From assembly GCA_963697285.1 (NCBI GenBank), contig CAVONI010000009.1, forward strand, positions 186,001-250,000: a stretch of 64,000 bases of DNA. The letters run 5' to 3'. A program made the position numbers and the translations under genes. Positions 13,304-21,500 of this stretch are shown here, one piece after another; within the stretch, counting starts at the first letter, position 1; every line of letters begins with the position of its first letter. This DNA comes from JAEUQQ01 sp963697285. Its GTDB lineage: Bacteria; Acidobacteriota; Vicinamibacteria; Vicinamibacterales; JAFNAJ01. The notes under the pieces were generated by a model. It saw nothing but the letters and a program-made list of their open reading frames with translations. It did not search any database and was not told the origin of the DNA.

Positions 13304-15262
13304 ATGAGCTTGCTGCCACTGAACAATCGCATCCGCTGGTCGGGACCGTCGTCCTCGCCGGAATCCCGGATCACCAACATCGTCTGGGGTGAGTCAGACC
13401 TGGACGGCCATGCAGAGCCCGAGCAACCTCGCGTTCCGGACATCACGATCGTCGAGCCTGACGAGACTCGCACGCCGGTGGCATCGAAGACCTCGCGCCT
13501 TGCGGTGGCGGTGGCCATCGTGATGGCAGTCTTCGGCGCGGCCGGGGCGACACGCGCCGCGGCCGAACCAGCGCGGACCGACAAGGCGGTGGCGGCGTGG
13601 CTCGCGGCCAAGGGACAGGCCACGTCGTCGCAGCGTGTCCTCGTGCAGACGCGCGGCGGCAAGGGCCACGACCACGTCAAGAAGCAGATGAAGGACGCCG
13701 GGTACAAGCTGCACGCCAACCTCAAGGCGAGCAGGATCCTGTCGGCCACCCTCGGCGCGGCCGACATCGACGCGCTCCTCGCCAATCGCGATGTGGTTGC
13801 GGTGTCGCTGGATGCGCCGGTCATGAGCAACGGCGCCGTGACCACGACCGACACTGCGACCCTGTCGAGCCACCTGGCCACGACCCTCGGGATCGACGGG
13901 CTCGTGCTCAACGGCCGTCAGGTCACCGGTTCCGACGTGGGGGTTGCCATCATCGACTCCGGGATCGCGCCCACGGGCGACTACGTCATCTCTGACTTCG
14001 TCGATTTCGTCAACGCGCGCAAGCAGCCGTATGACGACTTCGGCCACGGCACGCACCTGGCGGGGCTCATCGCGAGCAGCGGCATGCTGTCGAACGGCGA
14101 GTACCGGGGCGTGGCTCCGGGTGCGCGCCTCGTCGGTCTCAAGGTTCTCGACGCGAACGGGGCCGGGTACACCAGCACGGTAATCGCGGCCATCGATTAC
14201 GCGGTGAAGCACCAGAGAAGGCTCGGCCTCGATGTCATCAACCTGTCGCTCGGCCACGTCATCTATGAGCCCGCCGCCACGGATCCGCTCGTGCAGGCTG
14301 TGCAGCGCGCGGTCGCGACGGGACTCGTCGTCGTGGTGTCGGCAGGCAACATCGGCATCAACCCGGAGACCGGTGCAGTCGGCTACGCCGGCATTACCTC
14401 CCCCGCCAACGCACCGTCAGCGATCACCGTTGGCGCGCTCGACACCCGCGAGACGATGACCCGAACCGACGACGTCGTGACCGACTACAGCTCACGTGGC
14501 CCGACCTGGTATGACGGGCTCGCGAAGCCCGACCTGGTTGCGCCCGGCCACCGCCTCACCTCGAATGCCACGAGCACCAGCACGCTCTCGATCGAACTCG
14601 CGGCCCGTTATACGGCGCTGCCCTCGAGTTCGACGGCCGGGCTGTTGCGCCTGAGCGGCACGAGCATGGCGGCGGCGGTGACCAGCGGCGCGGTGGCGCT
14701 GATGATTGACGCACATCGCGGTAACCCTGTGGCCCTGTCGCCCAATGCGGTGAAGGCCGTGCTGCAATACACAGCCTTCGACGTGCCCGATGCGAACCTG
14801 CTGGCGCAGGGTGCCGGTGCCCTCAACGCGGCGGGCGCAGCGAGGTTGGCGGCGGCGATCGATCCGAGCGTCGCGCCTGGCGCGTGGTGGCTCACCACCC
14901 CAGTGGCGGCAACCACCGTCATCGGCTCCGACAGCCTGGCCTGGGCCGCGCGGCTCGTGTGGGGCGACACCCTGGTGTGGGGCGATTCGATCCTTTACAA
15001 CGAATCCGCATGGGCGCAGCGCCTGGTCTGGGGCGACACCCTCGTGTGGGGCGACCGTCTCGTGTGGGGTGACACTCTCGTGTGGGGCGACACTCTCGTG
15101 TGGGGCGACACTCTCGTGTGGGGCGACACCCTCGTGTGGGGCGACACTCTCGTGTGGGGCGACCGCCTGGTGTGGGGCGACCGCCTGGTCTGGGGCGACC
15201 GCCTGGTCTGGGGCGACACCCTCGTGCTGGACGACGACAGCCTCGACCCGAGCGAGAAGTAG
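13304..15262 (+). CDS. S8 family subtilase with C-terminal VWGD repeats (copy 1)
   Basis: Secreted or membrane-anchored serine peptidase of 652 residues. The catalytic triad is Asp218 (IIDSGIAP), His248 (GHGTH) and Ser454 (SGTSMA), with oxyanion Asn349 (SAGN). A hydrophobic segment at about residues 64-88 (LAVAVAIVMAVFGAAGA) acts as signal or anchor, followed by a propeptide-like domain. The C-terminus carries 13 VWGD motifs spaced mostly six residues apart. The ATG at 13304 has GGGAG upstream. A GTG at 13481 would put the signal sequence at the N-terminus and is a fair alternative, although the longer N-terminal segment contains an IVWGE motif like the tail, which favours the long form. It is a divergent paralogue of the pair at 24400 and 26871. 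Substrate and cleavage sites are unknown. Confidence 0.9.
   Translation: MSLLPLNNRIRWSGPSSSPESRITNIVWGESDLDGHAEPEQPRVPDITIVEPDETRTPVASKTSRLAVAVAIVMAVFGAAGATRAAAEPARTDKAVAAWLAAKGQATSSQRVLVQTRGGKGHDHVKKQMKDAGYKLHANLKASRILSATLGAADIDALLANRDVVAVSLDAPVMSNGAVTTTDTATLSSHLATTLGIDGLVLNGRQVTGSDVGVAIIDSGIAPTGDYVISDFVDFVNARKQPYDDFGHGTHLAGLIASSGMLSNGEYRGVAPGARLVGLKVLDANGAGYTSTVIAAIDYAVKHQRRLGLDVINLSLGHVIYEPAATDPLVQAVQRAVATGLVVVVSAGNIGINPETGAVGYAGITSPANAPSAITVGALDTRETMTRTDDVVTDYSSRGPTWYDGLAKPDLVAPGHRLTSNATSTSTLSIELAARYTALPSSSTAGLLRLSGTSMAAAVTSGAVALMIDAHRGNPVALSPNAVKAVLQYTAFDVPDANLLAQGAGALNAAGAARLAAAIDPSVAPGAWWLTTPVAATTVIGSDSLAWAARLVWGDTLVWGDSILYNESAWAQRLVWGDTLVWGDRLVWGDTLVWGDTLVWGDTLVWGDTLVWGDTLVWGDRLVWGDRLVWGDRLVWGDTLVLDDDSLDPSEK
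14951..15217 (+). repeat. VWGD hexapeptide-coding tandem repeat
   Basis: Thirteen copies of an 18-bp unit coding (R/T)LVWGD, two before and eleven after a short spacer. Several adjacent copies are identical at DNA level, so the array could vary in length by slippage. Confidence 0.9.
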
Positions 15263-15363
15263 CGCTGACGCACGACGCGGATGACCGAACACCGGTGCCG
15301 TCATCACTGCGCAGCCCGACGACACGGCCCCCTGCACGGACCTCAAGGACGACGGCACCTGAC

Positions 15364-15399
15364 CACGGGCCGGGCATCAGCGATGATGCCCGGCCCGTG
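15364..15399 (+). terminator. Strong 16-bp palindrome after subtilase 1
   Basis: A perfect 16-bp stem (15364-15379 with 15384-15399, loop GCGA) about 100 bases after the S8 stop. The palindrome and its flanks (about 15340-15408) recur at 26350-26417 after the second S8 gene, so it is a repeated element as well as a likely terminator. Confidence 0.6.
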
Positions 15400-15420
15400 C
15401 TGCGTACGAAGAAAGTGAAG

Positions 15421-15467
15421 AAGGGGTCGTGTCTTGCCTTCCAGCATTTTGCAAGACGTGACCCCTT
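15421..15467. repeat. Large imperfect palindrome, REP-like
   Basis: A 17-bp left arm beginning AAGGGGTC (15421-15437) pairs with a right arm ending GACCCCTT (15451-15467) with two mismatches around a 13-base loop. It lies 38 bases beyond the S9 stop and could end that transcript. The GGGGTC/GACCCC core resembles the palindrome at 26463-26493 and repeats often seen with REP-associated tyrosine transposases, but no such gene is in the window. Confidence 0.5.
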
Positions 15468-15505
15468 CGGCGCGAGGCGTCACGGCCTGGCCGGTCGGCC
15501 AGGGC

Positions 15506-17531
15506 CTACCGCTTGTGCTTCTCGAACCACGCCTGCAGGTAGAGCTGCTGCAGCAGTTGGTGCGACGGGCGGCGCCAGCCGTGGATACTCGTCGGGCATC
15601 CGCACGAGCAGCGTGTCCTTCTTCAGCATCTTCAGCGCGCGGTAGAACTCCTCGCTCTGCCGGATCGGCGTCCGCAGATCGGCCTCGCCGGTCATCACCA
15701 TGGTCGGCGTGGTGACGTTGGCCACGTAGTGCAGCGGCGAGCGCACGGCGTATTCCATCGGGTCTTCCCACGGGTACTTCTGGAACTGCCGGTACCAGCG
15801 AGGGACCATCGGTCGTGCCGACGAACGAGTGCCAGTTGATGACCGGACGCATCGACACCGCCGCGGCGAAACGGTTGGTGTGGCCGACGATCCAGGCGGT
15901 CAGGACGCCGCCGCCGCTGCCGCCGCACACGAACAGGTTCTTCTCGTCGATGAAGCCCTTGGCGATCGCCGCGTCCACGCCGGCCATCAGGTCGTCGTAG
16001 TCCTTGCCCGGATACGAGTACTGGATGCCGTTGACGAAGTCCTGGCCGTACCCCGTGCTGCCGCGCGGGTTGGTGTAGAGCACGGCGTAGCCCTGCGCCG
16101 CGAAGTTCTGGAAGCCCCAGTTGAACCCAACGTCGTACATCGACCACGGTCCACCGTGAATCCACAGCACCATCGGGTACTTCTTGCCGGGCTCGAACTC
16201 GACGGGCTTGACGAGCCAGCCCTGCACCTTGAGGCCGTCCTTCGACTCGAACCACAACTCCTCGACCTGGCCAAGGGTGCGTCCCTCGAGCACGTCGGCG
16301 TTGACGTCGACCAGCTTCTTCATCCCCGACGGGTGCGCGATGTCGAAGATCGACGAGGTACCCGGGCTCGAGGGGCGTGGTCCGCACGGTGGCGGCCTGG
16401 CCGGTCCGCGCGATCGAGAGACCGTTGAGCACCTGCGTCCCGCCCGTGAGTTTCGTGGGTTCCCCCTTCAGCGGAGCGAAGTAGATCGACGTGCTCCCCA
16501 GTTCGCGGACCTGGAAGTAGACACCGGAGTTGTCAGCAGCCCAGGTGACGGCCGACGGCGAGTCGTTCAGCTTCTCGACCCACGCCCGCTTCTGCCCGCC
16601 GGTCTTGTCCATCAGGTACAGGCTCGACACGTGGCTCGTGTACGACGCGTCGTCGTAGCCCGTGTAGGCGATCCACTGCCCGCCTGGCGAGATGGCCGGG
16701 TTCGCGGTCGGGCCCCTTGCGGTCGGTGAGCGTCGTGACGGCCAGCGTCTTCAGGTTGATGGCGTAGATCTCGGAGTCGCCCTGCAGGTACTCGGCCTCC
16801 GGCTTGCGGATGCCCGAGACGTAGATCGTCTGCCCGTCGGCCGACCACTCGGGTCCCGTGTGGTTGAACCGGCCCTCGGTGATCTGGCGCGGCGTGCCAC
16901 CGGTGATGGCATCCACCGTGAAGACGTGCGTGAATCCCCTCTCGACGGGGCCTTCGCCGTCGCGCGCCCAGGTCAAGGTGTCGACGATGGTGGCACCCTT
17001 GGCCCACTCGGCGTTGCGGGGCCGCTTGGGCAGCGTGACGGCCAGCACGGGGTCCTCGTCAGGCACGAATGACGTGAACGCAAGCTGACGGCCATCGGGC
17101 GACCAGGCGAGGCCGCTGGGCGTCCGCTCCACGTGCGTCAGTTGTGCCAGCTCGCCCGTGGCCACCCACAGGACGTGGATCTGCGTGGTCGCGTCGCGGT
17201 CCGAGAGGAACGCGACCTTCGATCCGTCGGGCGACCACACTGGCGCCGTGTCGCGCCAGTTGCCGCGCGTCAGTTCGCGGAGGCGCGTGCCGGCGGCGTC
17301 GATCAGCCACACATTGCTGCGCGACTGGTCTTTGACCTTGTCGACCCACGTGCGGGTGAAGACGACCTGCGAACCATCGGGCGAGATGGCCGGGCTGCCC
17401 ACGCTCTCCATGTTCATGAACGTGTCCTTGTCGAGGCCACGCGGCGTGGACTGGGCAGCGAGATTGGGAGCGAACACGACGACGGCGATGAGTACCGCGG
17501 CAGACAGCAAGGGCGGAGTGTGGCGTCTCAC
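15506..17531 (-). pseudogene. S9 prolyl oligopeptidase-family peptidase, frame broken four times
   Basis: Secreted dipeptidyl-/acylaminoacyl-peptidase-type serine hydrolase. The GTG start at 17531 is chosen because AAGGAGG sits 6 bases upstream and a signal peptide follows (LLSAAVLIAVVVFAPNLAAQ). A TolB-like beta-propeller (SPDGSQVVF, WSPDGSKVAF) leads into an alpha/beta hydrolase domain with WIHGGP, nucleophile motif GGSGGG, acid EADLRTP and, after frame correction, DEYHGW with the catalytic His and a C-terminal FEKHKR ending at 15506. Four single-base insertions, near 16713, 16362, 15800 and 15588, break the frame. Removing them gives exactly 673 codons plus stop with all catalytic parts intact, so either the break is very recent or it is sequence error. 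The nucleophile elbow is GGSGGG rather than the usual GGSYGG. Confidence 0.8.
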
Positions 17532-17626
17532 GGGTGTCCTCCTTCGGCCCAGGGCCGGAGATCGCGTGAGGGTAGGATCGAATCCCGTGGAAGGCAACAG
17601 AGCGCGCGTCGCGCTCCTTGACGCTG

Positions 17627-18337
17627 TCAGCGCAGGTTGCCAAAGTGCTTGGGCTTCACTTTGAAGTTCTTCTCCTCGCCGCCATCGCCGATCACGGTGA
17701 TGAAGAACTCGCCTGATCTGCCGCGCACCGCTGTCAAGCCATCCAGCGGGAAGGTCGCGATCACTCCCTGGAACCCGACCTTGGCGCCCATTGCGTTCTG
17801 CGCATCTTCCGTGAAGGGCTCCACGCTGAGCGGCTGCAACACGAGCTTCTTCTGGTTGCAGCGGAGGACGACATGGTCGACAGACGACGTTCCCGCCATG
17901 CCGCGAGCCGTCACTTCGGCCGGCGTGTCTGGATGAACGACGACTCGAAAGACGGGAGCCCGCATTTCGGCATCGATGTCGTCTACGGTCAACGCCTGAT
18001 ACCGCTTCGCGGCGTTCGACGCCTGCTGTTCTATCCATGAGAGCGGCGTCCATGCCTCAACCCAGAACCCGGTCGACGGCATCGCGTTGCTCGTCCCGTT
18101 GGCGCCATTCCCGAAGGCCGTCAGGGCTTGTGCCCATGCCTGCCCGGAATCCCGCAACACCAGCCCGCGGCGGCCGCCCTTGGCTTTGGCGCCGACCGCG
18201 AGCGCCATCTCGAGTTGGCCGGGCGCGAACGTCACAACACCTGGTTGGGCCTGAGGCGCGGACTCCTGGGCGGTGGGTCCGGCTACTGTCACGGCCGAGA
18301 GGATGAATACGATCGCCAACGCCACCCATTTCGTCAT
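17627..18337 (-). CDS. Secreted protein of unknown function
   Basis: A 236-residue protein with a clear signal peptide (MTKWVALAIVFILSAVTVAG then PTAQE). The ATG at 18337 is preferred over longer in-frame options because the signal peptide begins there and GGAGAAG lies upstream. The mature part starts with a short Ala/Gln/Pro stretch and has no recognised motif; two cysteines or fewer are visible. It reads the same way as the S9 peptidase, 95 bases upstream of it, so the two may be co-transcribed. No family assignment is made. Confidence 0.7.
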   Translation of the reverse strand: MTKWVALAIVFILSAVTVAGPTAQESAPQAQPGVVTFAPGQLEMALAVGAKAKGGRRGLVLRDSGQAWAQALTAFGNGANGTSNAMPSTGFWVEAWTPLSWIEQQASNAAKRYQALTVDDIDAEMRAPVFRVVVHPDTPAEVTARGMAGTSSVDHVVLRCNQKKLVLQPLSVEPFTEDAQNAMGAKVGFQGVIATFPLDGLTAVRGRSGEFFITVIGDGGEEKNFKVKPKHFGNLR

Positions 18338-18515
18338 GTCTCTTCTCCAGTGCAGGAATGCAACGGCTCGCGGGAGGTGTACTTTCGGTGGCAGCATTCC
18401 GGCGGCTGCCCGACGCACGCTGATGGTGAAGGGAGGCCGTGACACGTGAGGTCACGGGCTCACGTTTCTCGTCGCGAGGCTCGTGCCGTAAGCACTTCGA
18501 AGGCCGTACACGCCA

Positions 18516-18545
18516 AAAGGACCCAGGCGTGAGCCTGGGTCCTTT
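18516..18545. terminator. Bidirectional intrinsic terminator
   Basis: AAAGGACCCAGGC (18516-18528) pairs perfectly with GCCTGGGTCCTTT (18533-18545) around GTGA. An A-run on one side and T-run on the other suit termination of the minus-strand SdrD-type gene that stops at 18584. Confidence 0.8.
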
Positions 18546-18583
18546 GGCAGCGAACTCAGCGTGCGGTGAACGTCGGCGGCGCG

Positions 18584-21500
18584 TCAGTCAACCACGATGA
18601 CCTGCCCTCCGCCGAGCACCACACACGACATACCGTTGCTGAAATTCAGCGTGCCCGTGTAGTGCGTTGCATCCTTGTCGACGGCCTTCTCGAACACCAG
18701 CCGGAAGACGTCGCTGGTTCCCGCGGCAATCGTCCGCTTCCCCAGGTTGGCGGTGAGTTGGCCCGCCGTGATGTTCGCGCTCGGCGCCGGGATGTCGGGT
18801 GTGTCGAACACGACGTCGCCATCCAGCTTCACCTGCTTCAGCTTGCCGTTGCCCATCGGCCACGTCAGCGCGATCCCCGAGAGCACGGCGTTGCTTGCGG
18901 CGTTGTTCATGAGCGTCAGCCGCACTTCGCCCTTGTCGAGCTTCAGGCCTGCGATCGACAGGCTGCAGCCCGTGACGGGGTCAGCACCGGGGCCGGAGGT
19001 GGTGCCCGGGCCGGAGGTGGTGCCACCTTCTGCGTCGATGTCGACCGTGGCCGTCGCGTCCGCAGTCAGGATGCCTCCGCCGACGGTGGTGGTCGCCCTC
19101 GCCGTGTTCGTCACCGTGCTGTCTGTCGGCTTGGTGACGACCTGGTTCACGCCAAGCTTCGACGGCGAGTTGTGCTGGTCGGGCACCGTGACGGATCCGA
19201 ACCCGGCTGCGCCGAACGTGGCCGCCTTCACGATGACCGTGTAGCTGTTGATGTGATTCCAGCCGCCAGGCGCCTTGAGCGGATCCACCACCACCTGGCC
19301 GTTCACCAGCGATGTCGGCGAATTCACAATCAGGGCTGCCTTCATCGGCAGGTTCGCCGCCTTGTTCAGGTTGTCGGCGATCGAGGTCGTGCAGCTGACG
19401 ATGTTCGCCACCGATCCCGTCACCATTGACCCGTCGCCGCCGCTGGCGCACAGCGAGGCATAGCCTGAAGGGTAGGCCGCGAGGTTCGTCGTCGCCGAAA
19501 TCGCGTCCTGGTAGAAGTCCAGCACGACCTTGCCAGTCTTGTCGTAGAACCGGAACTGCAGCTTGTCGCTGCCGGTCAGGTCGCCGAACGTGTGCCCCTT
19601 CGACGACCAACCGATGGCGCCGGTGCCATACGTGTTGTCGTTGATTCCGAACGACTGGAGGTACGTCACCTTGACGTCGCCGTTGGGCAGTGTCGAGGCG
19701 ACGACCGTGCCGGCCGCCACGGTGTTGCCGTTGACCGTTGCCACCGTTGAGACAACCGGGACGAGCGTTGCCGTGCAGGTGATGCTCGCACCACGGGTCA
19801 GCGAGACAATCGTGCACACCGTGAAGTCGTCGCCCGCGAGCGTCGGTGTCGCGTTGTCGTCGGTCACGACGATGTTCGTGAGCGTCGTACCGCCTGTGTT
19901 GGTGACCACGTAGCGGTAGGTGACCGGCGTCCAGGGCGCGACGAGCGTGTTGTCAGCCGTCTTGACGATGGTGAGGTTCGGTGTGGCGGCCGTGATCTCG
20001 CCGAAGTTGTAGTTCACACCCGCGCTGCCGCCCACGAGGACGATCGAGCCGAGCGCGTCGGGCGACGCGATCGTGCCGTTGACTGCGCCGTTGACCGTGC
20101 CGACTGCATCCTTGCCGTCGACGTACCCGTCGGGCTGCGTCTCGTCGAGCCAGTAGGTGCCGGGCCGCAGGTAGGTGAAGGCATACGCACCCAGGCCGTC
20201 GGTCGTCGCGCTCGCATCGACCATGTTGCCCAGGTCGTTGATGCCGGTCAGCGTGACCGTGACACCACCGATGGGCGCCTCGCCGACAGCCTTGAGGCCG
20301 TCGTTGTTCGCGTCGAAGTAGACGAAGCCCGACACGCTGGCCGGCGTCAGCTCGCCGAAGTTGTTGTTGACGCCGTTCACGTTCGCCGCAAGCACGATGT
20401 TCGACAGCACGTCGTCGCCCGCCGCACCTCCCTGCGAGCCGATGGTGTCCTTGCCGTCGAGGTATGCGCCCGGCTGCGTCTCGGTGATCACGTAGGTGCC
20501 CGGCAGCAGGTTGGTGAACTGGTAGAACCCCTTCGCATCGGTCGTCACGGCTCGGTTGATCGCGCCGAGCGAGTCGGTGCCCGTCAGGCTCACCGTCACG
20601 CCCGCGATGGGCGCCTCGACCGCGGCCTTGATCCCGTCGTTGTTCGTGTCGACGTAGACGAAGCCAGACAGGCTCGACGGACGCGTCACGATGGCGACTG
20701 ATGCCTTCGCCGTCGCCACGAGGTTGCCTGCGACCGCGCGCGCGGTGTTGGTGACGGTGCTGTCCTTCGGCGTCGTCACGATCTGGTTCACGCCGAGCTT
20801 CGAGGGCGAGTTGTGCTGGTCGGGCACCGAGACGGAGCCGAACCCGGCCGTCCCGAACGTCGCCGCCTTGATGACGACCGTGTAGCTGTTGATGTGATCC
20901 CAGCCGCCGGGCGCCTTGAGCGGATCCACCACGACCTTGCCGTTCACCAGCGATGTCGGCGAATTGACGATCAGCGACGCCTTCATCGGCAGGTTCGCGG
21001 CCCTGTTCAGGTTGTCGGCAATCGAGGTCGTGCAGCTCACGATGTTGGTCAACGAGCCTGCCACCAGCGATCCGTCGCCACCGCTGGCGCACAGCGAGGC
21101 GTATCCCGACGGATAGGCTGCCAGGTTGGTCGTCGTCGAAATCGTGTCCTGGTAGAAGTCGAGGACCACCTTGCCGGTCTTGTCGTAGAACCGGAACTCC
21201 AGCTTGTCGCTGCCGGTCAGGTTGCCGAACGTGTGACCGTTCGCCCATCCGATCGCGCCCGTGCCGTAGGTGTTGTCGTTGACGGAGAAGTCCTGCAGGT
21301 AGGTGACCTTGATGTCGCCGTTGGCCTGCGGCACGACGACGATGACCGCACCAGCGTTGACCGTGGTCCCGTTGACCACCGCCTCGGTGGCAACGACCGG
21401 GATCACCGTTGCCGTGCAGGTCTGGCTCGCGCCAGGCGCCAGCGAGGCGATGGTGCACACCGTGAAGTCATCGCCCGCGAGCGCAGGCGTCGCGTTGTCG

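Noticed and set aside
14955..15217. The 18-bp direct repeats as a possible CRISPR array
   Set aside because: The units are contiguous, in frame and encode VWGD; there are no spacers and no cas genes.
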